Shown here in pieces: positions 35,343 to 46,184 of a stretch of DNA of 64,000 nucleotides. Source of the stretch: Ctena decussata. Its lineage: Eukaryota; Mollusca; Bivalvia; Lucinida; Lucinidae. The notes beneath the pieces are model-generated. The model had not been told where the DNA came from. It searched no databases and was given only the letters and a program-made list of their open reading frames with translations. Both the position numbers and the translations under genes were made by a program. Where the stretch lies: contig OZ022499.1 of NCBI GenBank assembly GCA_963989385.1, positions 53,061,757-53,125,756 on the forward strand. Direction: 5' to 3'. The stretch's first letter is position 1. Each line of letters begins with the position of its first letter.

Positions 35343-35374
35343 TTTATTCAGCTTTAAGATGGATTTTCGCTGAG

Positions 35375-35625
35375 CCCATAGCACAGTTGGTAGGGCACCT
35401 GACTTATAAGTCAGAGGTTCTTAGTTTGATACCCGGTCTGGCCACATACTTTCATTTCTCCTTCCGCTAATTCAAGAAGGGCAGTTGTCAGTTACTGGCA
35501 AAATATGAGCCTTACTACTGGTTAACCACTTAGGAGGTCTATTAAAGCCTGCCCAGGAATAGTGTGGATAGGTTAACTGACCATCCCGACATGACCATAC
35601 TGTGGACATAAAGCAACAAATCAAT
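35375..35625 (+). mobile_element. tRNA-derived SINE, diverged copy
   Basis: GCACAGTTGGTAGGGCACCT and GCCTGCCCAGGAATAGTGTG match the family; anticodon loop CTTATAA; tail CAAATCAATCAATC. It is 90 bp upstream of exon 9. No clear target duplication seen. Confidence 0.85.
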
Positions 35626-35715
35626 CAATCCCCATCAAAAATGACCCCAAATATCTATTGTTGTGTAGTGGCTCAGGGTACGTAAAGAATTACAGTATTT
35701 CTTATTTCGTTTCAG

Positions 35716-35948
35716 GTGACTCCTATGGAGCAGCATATCCCTATTCACAAGGCTCAGTTACGTCTTCAGATTCCAGGAAACGTCACCCTTGTAATGCCTG
35801 TGGCAAACAGTTCCTTTCCAATGCTGATCTGATACGACATATGAGAACACATACTGGCGAGAAGCCTTACAAATGTGACCTCTGCGGGAAGGGCTTTGCC
35901 CAGAAAGGAAATCTGCGGGCTCATAGGTTTTTACACCTCCAGAGATAA
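35716..35948 (+). CDS. Alternative terminal exon 9: C2H2 zinc-finger pair
   Basis: The acceptor CTTATTTCGTTTCAG|GT (AG 35714-35715) gives a phase-1 frame of 76 residues with TAA at 35946-35948. A Ser/Tyr-rich lead (DSYGAAYPYSQGSVTSSDSR) precedes finger 1, C-N-A-C, helix SNADLIR, H-M-R-T-H. Finger 2 is C-D-L-C, helix QKGNLRA, H-R-F-L-H. The linker is TGEKPYK. The finger-1 helix SNAD is shared with exons 10 and 11, suggesting these three are a subgroup. The joined codon is GGT (Gly). The exon ends almost directly after the last finger. Confidence 0.92.
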
Positions 35949-36002
35949 GGGGGAAATGTGACATGGTGATACCGCCCATGTAAGAGACTCTGAGTGCTCA
36001 GG

Positions 36003-36214
36003 ATTAGCTCAGGATTAGAAGGGGAAAAAGAGAAAATTTCAGGATAGTTTTTCATATTTCTTCATAAGAAAACATATGTTGTGACCCTTCATTGGAACCG
36101 TCTCATGGAGACCGTTCTAATTAGGGGTCACATCATATGTTTTTATTTAGAGGTAAGAAAATTATCTCAGAATTATCCTCAAAGCCCCAAAGCATTACCT
36201 TATTGCGAGCTCTG
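36003..36214. mobile_element. Palindromic MITE, family B copy 4
   Basis: The centre CATATGTTGTGACCCTTCAT / AATTAGGGGTCACATCATATG and right end GAGCTCTG are clear; the left end is weak. It follows the exon 9 stop by 55 bp. Confidence 0.8.
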
Positions 36215-36610
36215 TTGTAGGATGAGCTCTTATAACATACATGTATAACATAAAAAATACTATTGTGAAACTGTAAGACCTGAGAGTTCTTGCTGAAAAA
36301 TAGTTTTACAAAACGTGTGTAGGATTATTACACAGAAATGAAAAAACTTGAATGTAACACGAATGTTGTCAGACTTGTTTTTGTTTAGAAAGAGAATCCA
36401 TGCCTAATGGTTTTTAAGTTGTGTGGCCTTGAACAAAATTGTAGGCTTAAATTGTGTTTCTGTTATTGTTGTTCTTATTTTTTAATTTTTTGGATTGAAA
36501 TGCCTGTGCACATTAGTGAAAACACAGATGAGACTAAACCAGGAGTTTTATGACATTGTTCACTCAGATTTATCCTAATTCAAAGCTGGAAAACCTCACT
36601 GTATTTGTAA

Positions 36611-36791
36611 TACAGTAGAACTTCATTGGCTTGAACAGGCTTGGGACTATGAAAATTAGATCCAGCCAAGAGTAGTTCTAGCCGTCTAGGGTTAGTTTCC
36701 ATATAACGTAACCTTTTGGGACCAAAGAAAGAGTTCTAGTCAGGCAGGGTTAACAAGCCATCAGGGTTTATGCCACTGAAGTTCTGCTGTA
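36611..36791. mobile_element. TIR MITE, family I copy 1
   Basis: TACAGTAGAACTTCATTGGC at the left, inverted near the right end as CCACTGAAGTTCTGCTGTA. Sister copy at 43099. Confidence 0.85.
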
Positions 36792-36851
36792 CAAGATTAT
36801 AATATTTGCAGTGTGTCATTTATGATAATTTTATTAATCAAGAAATTTTGT

Positions 36852-36940
36852 ATTGGCCCAGTTACAGGTCCTCAGACTGCTGTATTGGCTCTGAGTTGTC
36901 CGAGGATCAGTATCTGGGCCAATACAATAAGTTTCACAAA
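36852..36940. mobile_element. Short palindromic MITE
   Basis: GTATTGGCCCAGTTACAGGT ... GTATCTGGGCCAATAC, inner arms GTCCTCAGACT / AGTTGTCCGAGGA. Confidence 0.75.
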
Positions 36941-37235
36941 AAAAATTTAGCAAAGTAACAGATGTAAACATTAGTTTTGTAAAAGAGATCAAACTCCAAG
37001 TAGTTCTGTTTATTTTATTCCCGACTGGTTTCGGTTATTACAACCTTTCTCAAGGAACATATTTGTAAACAATGAAACATAATGACATCAACGTCACATG
37101 ACGTCAATGGCAATGATGTAAATAAATGGCAATGACTTTGGTGTAAAAACTTACTGATTAAACAGTGTTAAGCACATTAACAATAACAGGATCTTAGAAG
37201 ATCCAAAATCACAGGAAAAATGCAATTTTAAAGCT

Positions 37236-37383
37236 AAATATTAAGATGCCTGTAATAACTGTCATGTTAAATGAAAACTGAGCCGCAGGACAGCAATGTC
37301 TACAAATAAATATTAAGATGCCTGTAATAACTCTCATGTTAAATGAAAACTGAGCCGCAGGACAGCAATGTCTACAAATAATG
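37236..37383. repeat. 82-bp tandem duplication
   Basis: AAATATTAAGATGCCTGTAA ... GGACAGCAATGTCTACAAAT occurs twice, almost identical. Confidence 0.9.
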
Positions 37384-37696
37384 TAAACATTCACATTTGT
37401 AGTAATTATTCATCCATAATTGTAATAAAAGCAAATTCAAAATAGTTCAACATGTTAAAGCTTTACTTTATTATGATTTTGACTGACTTTAAAACAGAGA
37501 TCTTGTTTTTATCTTCCAGTCAAATTTTCCCAATTTTGATGATTCCTGTGCTGTTTTTCCCAAATTTAACAGCCCCTGGACCCAAGTTCAGAAAGATAGA
37601 AAAGTCCCTGATGTGTACACCTTCATGTTTTGAAATGTGTGTGAATTCCTGTTTACTTCCCTGAAGAATGAAACCCTTTGAAAAAGGCGTCTTTTT

Positions 37697-39147
37697 GTCG
37701 CACCTGCTTTAGCAAGGTGCGATATAGGAGTTCACTTTTCCGTCAGTCCGTCCGTCCGTCCGTCCGGTAGTCCGTCCACAATTACGTCGACCCTAGCGTT
37801 CGGGTCCATTATTCTGAATCTATGATACCTACATTCATCAAACCTGGTATAAAGTTTCTTCTTAGAATGGTCTCGAGGAACCTTGAACTTATTTTGACCT
37901 TTGACCTATTTTTCATGCTCTAATGACTTCGTAAAATTCTGTGCCATCCGTCCATCCACAATTACGTCGACCCTAGCGTTCGGGTCCATTATTCTCAATC
38001 TATGATACCTACGTTCATCAAACCTGGTATAAAGTTTCTTCTTAGAATGGTCTTGAGGAACCTTGCACTTATTTTGTCCTTTGACCTATTTTTCATGCTC
38101 TGATTACTTCATAAAATTCTAGGCCAAAAATTACGTCAACCCTAGTGTTTAAGTCCATTTCTCTCCATCTATGATACCTGCTATCTTCAAACCTGGTATA
38201 AAGTTATTTCTTTGGATGGTCTAGAGGACTGTTGCCTTTATTTTGACCTTTGACCTATATTTTATGCTCTGCTGACTTAGTAAAATTTTACGTCAAAAAT
38301 TACGTCAACCCTAGCATATACTGGCCGGTTTTTCTCGATCTATGATACCTACAGTCATCAAACCTGGTATAAAGTTTCTATTTAGGTTGGTCTAGAGGAT
38401 TGTTGCACTTATTTTGACCCATATTTCATGCTCTGCTGACTTCGTAAAATTTTACTTACAAAATTAAATTGACCTTATCATTGAAGTCCATTTCTCTCTG
38501 ACAATCTATGAGAGCTAGAATCATCAAACCTGGTATAAAGTTTCATCTTTGAATGAACTCGAGGATTAATGCACTTGTTTCAGCCCTTGATATGTATTTC
38601 ACATGCTACTGATTTTGTAAAATTTCACATCCAAAATTGTGTCGACCTTAGGGTTTGAGTCCATCTCTCTTTAAATACAATGGGTGTAATCATCAAACCT
38701 GGCTTGAAGATTGTCCTGGGATGCTGCTATTATTTGTATCCTTGACCTTTATATTATGCTCTATTGACCTTATAAATTTTATGTCAACCTGGCATTCATG
38801 ATTATATGGACAAGAACATTCAAGTCCATTTCTCACTAACTATACCACCTACAATCATCAGACATGGCATAAAATGTTTTCACAAGCTGGTGTCCTCGAT
38901 TGTTTGACTACTCAATACCTTTAACCTATATTTTTAACTCTGTTGACTGTAGAGCTTTATGTATAGAACTGCATCTTTTCTAGTAGCTTTATGTATAGAA
39001 CTGCATCTTTTCTAGTTTGTAAGTCCAATTTGCTCAAATTTCTACATAAATTCATCAGACCTAGTGTACACTTTCCTCTAACCATGGTATCTACTACTAG
39101 GAAAGCATAAGGCAGGTGCGACATAGCATTCCGCGGAATTCTTGTTT
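37697..39147 (+). mobile_element. Helentron-like tandem element E4
   Basis: Hairpin GTCGCACCTGC..GCAAGGTGCGAT, then GTCCGTCCGTCCGTCC. The body has ~175-bp units with TCATCAAACCTGGTATAAAG. The 3' end has GCAGGTGCGAC, palindrome ATTCCGCGGAAT and TCTTGTTTT. Confidence 0.82.
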
Positions 39148-39148
39148 T

Positions 39149-39245
39149 AAAAGGAAAGAATCTGCTCCTAGAGGAGTAAAATTTTCTCTAAGAATTGACC
39201 CCATAGAGACAGGAGGCATAAAAGAAAATGAGAAGAGGAGAAGAA
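39149..39245. repeat. Hairpin repeat, family H copy 4
   Basis: AAAGGAAAGAATCTGCTCC / GGAGTAAAATTTTCTCT-type stem followed by TTGACCCC; it abuts the right end of E4. Confidence 0.65.
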
Positions 39246-39389
39246 CTAAATAAGCATTTATGCTTTCGTTCTGATCCAATTGTTTGTATCATGTTTATAT
39301 TGTGATCATGTACAGTTTATGATACAATAAATATGTTTAAACTAAAAGAAAATGACAAGAGCTGCTTCCTCCTACAGTATACCCATTCC

Positions 39390-39510
39390 GCAGGATACGT
39401 CCATGCGGGCAGCAAAGACTCAGATCATACAGAGCGGATGCCCAGGCTGATCTGAGTCTTTGCTGGGTGCCCATGCCACTTTGTTGGTTTTATTGTGTCA
39501 CGGCTCCTAT
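39390..39510. mobile_element. Family A MITE fragment
   Basis: GCAAAGACTCAGATCATACA on the left, GCTGATCTGAGTCTTTGC and TTGTGTCACGGCTC on the right. Confidence 0.7.
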
Positions 39511-39531
39511 ATGACTTGCAGAGCCATTTTT

Positions 39532-40835
39532 ATACCCCGCCACACTTTAGTGGCGGGGTATTATGTTATACCTTTCGGTGTCCGTCCGTCCGTCCGTCCG
39601 TCCGTCCGTCCGTCCGTGCTCACCATTTCCGATCGATAACTTGAGTATTTATTCACGGAATGTTTTCAAATTTTGCATACATATTGTTATTGGCGATGAG
39701 TGGTATGGGATTGTTAATGGGCAAAATCCGTCCATTTTTAACGGAATTACTGCCCTTTTTCGTATTGGAAAAATGGTTTCTGGCCTGTTATTCCTTTACT
39801 GTTCATGATATCTGAATGAAACTTCACAGATATGTTGCACATCAAAGGTTACATATTGTGACTAAGGACCGTCACTCTGACCTTCCCAGTTTGTGAGTTA
39901 TCCGCCCTTGATAGGTCTGAAAAAAGGTTTTTGACCTATTGTTCCTTTACTATATGGAATATCTGAATATAACTTCACAGATATGTTTCACATCAAAGGT
40001 AACATATTTTGACTAAGAACCGTCACTCTTACCTTTCCCGTTTGTGAGTTATCCGCCCTTGATTGAATTAAAAAATGTTTTTTACCCGTAGTTCCTTTAC
40101 TATGTGGAATATTTAAATGAAACTTTACAGATATGTTTCACATCAAAGGTTACATACTGTGACAAAGAACCATCACTCTTACCTTTCCAGTTCATGAGTT
40201 ATCTGCCCTTGATAGGTCTGAAAAATGGTTTTTGACCTGTAGTTCCCTTTCTATATGGAATATCTGAATAAAACTTCACAGATATGTTGCACATCAAAGG
40301 CTTCATAGAGTGACTAGGAACTGTCACTCTGATCTTTCCGGTTTGTGAGTTATCCGCCCTTGATTGACCTGAAAAACGTTTTTTTATCTGTAGTTCCTTT
40401 ACTATATGGAATATCTGAACGAAACTTCATAGGTATGTTTCACATCAAAGGTTACATATTGTGACAAAGAACCATCACTCTTACCTTTCCAGTTAATGAG
40501 TATTCCCCCTTGATAGATCTGAAAAAATGTTTTTTGACTTGTAGTTCCTATACTATATGGAATATCTGAATGAAACTTCACTGATATGTTTAACACCATA
40601 GAATAGGAAACAGAGTCTCTCAGCTCAAAGAAATGCTTTACAGCCTGATCTAAATCTACACTGGTCAGAATGCTCCACGTTGTTGGGTGGTTTATATTAA
40701 TATTTATTTACAGTAAGGACATCATATCTCTGTCTATCTCAGTTCTGTGGCTCTTTAGCTATTATATATCTCAAAAAATAAGTTAGGATGCACAGCAGTG
40801 GCGGGTATCATGCAGTGCCTGCGGTGCTTTTATTG
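39532..40835 (+). mobile_element. Helentron-like tandem element E5
   Basis: Perfect hairpin ATACCCCGCCACACT / AGTGGCGGGGTAT, then eight or more GTCC units. The body repeats a ~150-bp unit with CTGAATGAAACTTCACAGAT. A diverged right end is probably AGTGGCGGGTAT at 40796-40807, followed by a weak hairpin and GCTTTTATTG. Confidence 0.72.
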
Positions 40836-40959
40836 AATATGTGGTGATCCAGAATATCAAGATGGAATTGCTTTAATAGCAAATAGTATACACTCCGTTC
40901 AAAATACACCTCAAGGAGTATTGGTATACCTTTTATTTCCACTATTTTTGCTAAGGGAC

Positions 40960-41145
40960 ACAATTTTTGTGACCTCCTCTTTGCTTCCCTGGGTGACAAA
41001 CCTAACCAAAAAGAAGTCTATTGCTACAGGAAAGAATTTGCTTCTCAAGGAGCAGAGCCAATTCTTTTCTTAATGAGTTGACCCTCACTGAGAAGGGAGA
41101 CAAATGAAAAGAGCACAGTTGCTTCCCCTGAAAGTGTACTCATTT
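40960..41145. repeat. Repeat family H copy 5 (inverted)
   Basis: TTTGCTTCCCTGGGTGACAA at the left, a GAATTTGCTTC stem, TGAGTTGACCC, and TTGCTTCCCCTGAAAGTGTA at the right. Confidence 0.7.
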
Positions 41146-41460
41146 ACCTAAAATGAGCATTCTGATCAGGGTCTCATTGTTTGCCATCAGCAACTTGAAA
41201 TCCCATTACCTGACAGCAAGACAAACTTGTTCAAACTTCATGACAGTAACTGTAACTACTTAATGAGTCCATGGTCCCATTATTCAAAACTAACCACGTC
41301 GTTAGTAACAGATGTTAGATTATCAAAGGTAATGTACATAAAAACACTGCCATTTTCTGCTGAAAAAATGTGGGGAGTTTTTGTAGTGCAAAAGCGTCCC
41401 ACATTTTTTCAATAAAAAATATTCCCCTAAGTGATTTTGTTGAGTACTTACTATAAGACT

Positions 41461-41594
41461 TAGGCCCGATTTCACGTCGCCTTAAAACATGTTTTAAGCA
41501 CTAATCAATGACTAGTGCTGCATTACAGTAAAGGTAAAATATTCAGTAACTAAAAGTTAGTCTGTGTTTTAAGGCGACGTGAAGTCAGGCCTTA
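41461..41594. mobile_element. TIR MITE, 134 bp
   Basis: TTCACGTCGCCTTAAAACAT is inverted as TGTTTTAAGGCGACGTGAAG; outer TAGGCC / GGCCTTA. Confidence 0.88.
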
Positions 41595-42276
41595 ATGAAT
41601 CTTTGACTAGCGATTCCATTACACTACCGAGCAGGGCTACAGAAATCTTTTGTTGGTTCAGACCGAATTTGAGTTCTAAAAACCGATTCAGTTGGCATAA
41701 GGCACATTGTTATTGGTCCGAAAAACACAACTGGCAGATGTATAATGACATAGTTACAGATGTATAATGACATAGTTACTTGGATTTCAGCCAAGTGTCA
41801 TACCATTTATTGTCCATGATTATCCAATATTCATGCACTGCTGTCAAAAGTTATCAAACAAAGCGTAGATTGTCTTGCCAAGGTGTGAACACTGATCATG
41901 TTTTTAGAAATCTTCGATAATTAGCATGTGTCCTAATTTGGCCAGGGGCGACCTTGTATATACACATACACATGCTGACGCATGGGAGAAGGCTTTGCTA
42001 AGTAAAGTCACTGTTTATTTTCAAAGAAGCATAAATTTGGAAAGAATTTGACTCGCAAAAAGATAATAATAATTATGCACAGGCTGGTTAGAGTTGTTTT
42101 TGTAGCCGACGCCGTCGCTAGTGCAAAAAAAGTATTTTTTTATTAGTCGAAGGTACTTTTTTGCAAGTATATACAAATTTCAAGGGAATTAACTTGAATA
42201 AAAAAGCCTGGTTACCGGCTCAATAATATTGGCCCATAAGCCGCGGCTACGAATCGCATGTCTACTTTGGCTTTTC
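41595..42276. other. Intron, nothing recognised
   Basis: AT-rich with no repeat or coding signal I can name, apart from a small local duplication of TGTATAATGACATAGTTAC at about 41740-41780. Confidence 0.55.
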
Positions 42277-42407
42277 AGTTAAGCCCCTTTTTCGACTTAG
42301 TGCATTGAAGCCAATGGTACAAAGGTACAAACATTATGAGATGAGCCTTCTTTAGAGGCAAGCATATGGTTAGGGGCATAGTGTTTCATAAACACATTTT
42401 CTAGTTT
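42277..42407 (+). mobile_element. 5'-truncated copy of Helentron-like element E2
   Basis: Contains CCCTTTTTCGACTTAGTGCA, AGGGGCATAGTGTTTCATAA and TTTTCTAGTTT, that is, the last unit and right end of E2. It is 110 bp upstream of exon 10. Confidence 0.9.
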
Positions 42408-42517
42408 GCACGAGATGTAATAGCCTTATATATATGCAAAATAGCACAGCAATGAATAGCATTGTTGTGCAGGGCCTGGTTAATGTGAGGAAATACAGTA
42501 TTTTTCTTAATTTTCAG

Positions 42518-42738
42518 GTGGTTATGTCAGAGAGGTCATAGCGCGCCCAGGAGTAGTCAGATTTTTTGATTGTGAAGTTTGTGGAAGATCGTTTACATCC
42601 AATGCGGATATAATTAGACATTATAGAGTACATACAGGAGAGAAGCCATATCAGTGTGAGGTTTGTGGGAAGGCTTTCACACTAAAGTCAAACAGGGATA
42701 GGCACAGACTGGTACATAGGAAGAAGTCTATGAGGTGA
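42518..42738 (+). CDS. Alternative terminal exon 10: C2H2 zinc-finger pair
   Basis: The acceptor TTTTTCTTAATTTTCAG|GT (AG 42516-42517) opens a phase-1 frame of 72 residues to TGA at 42736-42738, the shortest exon of the set. It has only one late ATG. Finger 1 is C-E-V-C, helix SNADIIR, H-Y-R-V-H; finger 2 is C-E-V-C, helix LKSNRDR, H-R-L-V-H; linker TGEKPYQ. Finger 2 has Arg at helix position 4 in place of the usual hydrophobic residue, which may weaken its fold. A basic tail (RKKSMR) follows. The joined codon is GGT (Gly). AATAAA is at 43433. Confidence 0.9.
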
Positions 42739-42924
42739 ATGGATTACAGATACACTGTTCTTGAAGTCTCTTGACTTTGAGTTTGAATGTACAAACCGTA
42801 TTATTCCTATTAAATACCCTGGGGGCATTGCATTTCGGGGAAAGGGGGGCATTATTTGGAGGCTGAAGTGTAGTAAATCAGCCACTATCAAAATATCTCT
42901 AACAAGCAATATAAAGCTGATGAT

Positions 42925-43085
42925 ATACTTTCAGAGGAGGTAACTGTACTATTTTTGCCTGCCTTCTCAGTAGGGGTCAACTCTTAAAGGAAAGAATTTG
43001 CTTCTGTAGGAGCAAATTTCTGTTAGGAGCAGACCCCATTTCATGGTGCTATCATATCCAGAGAAGCAAATAGGAATTCATGCAA
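42925..43085. repeat. Hairpin repeat, family H copy 6
   Basis: ACTTTCAGAGGAGGTAACTG, then GTCAACTCTTAAAGGAAAGA, stem TTGCTTCTGTAGGAGCAA and AGAGAAGCAAATAGGAA. Confidence 0.75.
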
Positions 43086-43098
43086 TTTAACGTAACAG

Positions 43099-43278
43099 TA
43101 CAGTAGAACTTCATTGGCTCGCACAGGCTTGAGACTATAAAAATTAGTTCTTGCCAAGGGTGGGTCTAGCCATCCAGGGTTAGTTTCTATATAAAGTGAC
43201 CTCTAGGGACCAATGAAAGAGTTCTAGGCAGACAGGATTAACGAGCCATCAGGGTTCGAGCCATTGAAGTTCTACTGT
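43099..43278. mobile_element. TIR MITE, family I copy 2
   Basis: TACAGTAGAACTTCATTGGC and GAGCCATTGAAGTTCTACTG are complementary ends; ~80% like 36611-36791 by eye. Confidence 0.88.
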
Positions 43279-43621
43279 ATTTTCGGAAAAGAGGCAGGGA
43301 GGCATTTATTAGAGTATGGGTGTTTATTAGAATTAATACGATATATAACTCAATCATTTGTATTATTCTTATATTTTGAGGGCCTCATGGAAGATAAGCT
43401 TTGTCATTTGCTAAATGTTGTCACCCTTGTTAAATAAAGACTTTACTTACTTGCTATACACATCACCAAGGGATACCATTCTGGCCTGAATATATTTGCT
43501 ACCCCACTCATAGGGGTTACTTCTCAATGAAAGACTTTAGAGATGGAGCAAGTTCTTTCCTTTATACTAGTGTGGCATTTGTTAGAAAAGAAAGACTAAC
43601 ATTTTTTTCAGTGTGTCTGAC

Positions 43622-43734
43622 TACCCTAATGTGCTTAGATACTTGGACACTTAACAACCATTAATTTTCCATTTGGGACAAATAGAAAATCAAATGGTTC
43701 TAGGTGTCCCAGTACTTAAAAGCACTTATGGGTA
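43622..43734. mobile_element. Palindromic MITE, family C copy 3
   Basis: TACCCTAATGTGCTTAGATA ... TACTTAAAAGCACTTATGGG; centre TTTTCCATTTGGGACAAAT. Confidence 0.88.
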
Positions 43735-43823
43735 CACTCTATCACTAGTATTCAGCTGGAAAGATGTACCAAGAGGTAGCATTCTTCTCTTGAAGTGTTT
43801 GCCTCCCTTCTTTTCAAGGAGCC

Positions 43824-44120
43824 AGGCCGGGTAGCGCAATCGGTAGGGCACCTGACTCATAAGTCAGAGGTCCTGAGATAAACCTGGTCTGGCCACATAC
43901 TTTCGTTTCTCGTTCCGTTGATTCAAGAAAGGCAGTTGTCAGTTACTGGCGAAAGTATGTACAGGCAGTTGTCAGTTACTGGCGAAAGTATGTACACTTA
44001 GTACTGGTTAGCCGCTTAGGAGGTCTAAGCCTGCCCAGAAATAGTGTGGTTAGGTTAACTGACCATCCCGACATGTCCATAGTTGTTTACCGTGCACGTT
44101 AAGCAACAAATCAATCAACC
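43824..44120 (+). mobile_element. tRNA-derived SINE with internal 37-bp duplication
   Basis: Family head (GCGCAATCGGTAGGGCACC, anticodon loop CTCATAA). A piece around GGCAGTTGTCAGTTACTGGC occurs twice in tandem. Tail AACAAATCAATCAACC. Confidence 0.9.
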
Positions 44121-44550
44121 AAAAAATCCCTGGACAACAAAACCCTTCAAAAGTAGAGTTGATTCTTTAAGGAAAGAGTTTACTCTTCAAGGAACAAATT
44201 CTTTCCTTTAAGTATTAACAGGAAACATACGTTATAATGGAAAAGTTGCTATCACTCTGAGTGTAGGCATTCACCTGTGAAATAGTTCTATTAATTGAGG
44301 GGTTTAAACATGGGGGAGGGTAGTGGGGACAAATTCTCTTTTGTTTAGGTTGACTCTGTTTAAAAAGGGATGCAAAAACTTCAGTAGTGCTGTCTTGTGG
44401 TTGTATAGCTACAAGTGGATGTGCTCAGGTCTTTGGACCACTCTCAACAAGGCATATTGTGTGATCCTTTGACCTGGGCAAGCACTTGACATGATACAGA
44501 GTGGGTCAGTTCAGGTTGATTTAGTAATAATGAGTATTTATCAGTATGGT

Positions 44551-45904
44551 CAGAGCTCTATATAAGAGGGAGTATTTGGTGATAATTAGGGATAATTTTT
44601 TGTCTCGCCTGCGAAGCAGAGGCGGGACATAGGTATTGCTTTTCCGATGGCGGCGGCGTCGGCGTAAACTTTTGTCGAGTTTTTGCGTTTAGGTCATTTT
44701 CTCAGAAACTATAAGGCCTAGAGCCATGAAACTTGGTTCATGCATACATATGGAAGAGTAGATCTCAAAGCCATCATCAATATTGAGTCTTGACCTACAG
44801 GTCACGGTTGACTGACTTTGCAATTTTTTGTCGAGTTTTTGCGTTTAGGTCATTTTCTCAGAAACTATAAGGCCTAGAGCCATGAAACTTGGTTCATGGG
44901 TACGTCTGGAAGAGTAGATCTCAAAGCCATCATCAATATTGAGTCTTGACCTACATGTCACAGTTGACTGACTTTGCAAGTTTTTGTCGAGTTTTTGCGT
45001 TTAGGTCATTTTCTCAGAAACTATAAGGAGCCATGAAACTTGGTTCATGGGTACGTCTGGAAGAGTAGATCTCACGCCTGCGAAGCAGAGGCGGGACATA
45101 GGTATTGCTTTTCCGGTGTCGTCGGCGTCGGCGGCGTCGGCGTAAACTTTTGTCGAGTTTTTGCGTTTAGGTCATTTTCTCAGAAACTATAAGGCCATGA
45201 AACTTGGTTCATGGGTACGTCTGGAAGAGTAGATTTCAAAGCCATCATCAATATTGAGTCTTGACCTACATGTCACGGTTGACTGACTTTGCAAGTTTTT
45301 GTCGAGTTTTTGCGTTTAGGTCATTTTCTCAGAAACTATAAGGCCTAGAGCCATGAAACTTGGTTCATGGGTACGTCTGGAAGAGTAGATCTCAAAGTCA
45401 TCATCAATATTGAGTCTTGACCTACATTTTACGGTTGACTGACTTTGCAATTTTGGTTGCATTTAGGTCTGTTTCTCTGAAACTATAAGGGCTAGAGCCA
45501 TGAAACTTGAGTCATGCATTAATCTAGAAGAGAAGAGCTCAAAGAAATCATCAATATTGAATCTTGACCTACATTTTATGGTTGACTGACTTTGCAATGT
45601 TTTGTCGAGTTTTCAAGTTTTGGTCTGTTTCTCAGAAATTATTAAGGCTAGAGCCAAGAACCTTGGTTCATGCATACATCTTTGCTGATTGAGCTCTGTT
45701 TTTGTGACAAAGTGCTAGCAGGCGAGACACCGCATTCCGCGGAATTCTTGTGTTAATTCTGCATAAAAACATATGTTGTGACCCCTCAGCTGAACTGTCT
45801 CGATGAGACGGTTCAGATGAGGGATCACAACATATGGTTACAATGAGAAATAAAAATAATTATCCCTCAATTATCATCAAACACCCCTCTTATCTAGAGC
45901 TCTG
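44551..45904. mobile_element. Family B MITE copy 5, split by element E6
   Basis: The left piece 44551-44601 (CAGAGCTCTATATAAGAGGG) and right piece 45751-45904 (ending CTTATCTAGAGCTCTG) rejoin into one MITE when E6 is removed. Confidence 0.85.
44602..45751 (+). mobile_element. Helentron-like tandem element E6, double-headed
   Basis: Hairpin GTCTCGCCTGCGAAGCAGAG..GCGGGAC, then GGCGGCGTCGGCG and ~180-bp units (TTTTGTCGAGTTTTTGCGTT; AAACTATAAGGCCTAGAGCC). A second head with its own microsatellite lies inside at about 45073-45150. The 3' end has GCAGGCGAGAC, palindrome ATTCCGCGGAAT and TCTTGTGTT. Insertion into a T-run of the MITE fixes both borders. Confidence 0.85.
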
Positions 45905-46184
45905 ATGGTGGAATCCTGAAAAGACAAAGGATGTAGAGTATAGAATGTGAAAAATTTGTTCTTGACAAAAAAGGCCTTGGAATATGCAGAAATGTCAAAG
46001 TAAAGTGATGAAATTGTGGAAAGATTTTTCTGTGGCTGTTGTAATAATGAGGAAACAAATAAACATCCAGTCTACACAAAGACACTATCCCTTAATTTTC
46101 ATGACCCCTTAAGCAGGCTTGCCTTAAATTTCATTTATGTATGAGTTGTAGTTCTAGCATATGATGAATACTGAATGGGGTGGT

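Noticed and set aside
39590..39616. A CRISPR array, suggested by repeated GTCCGTCC
   Set aside because: There are no spacers; it is a simple microsatellite inside a repeat element of a eukaryotic genome.
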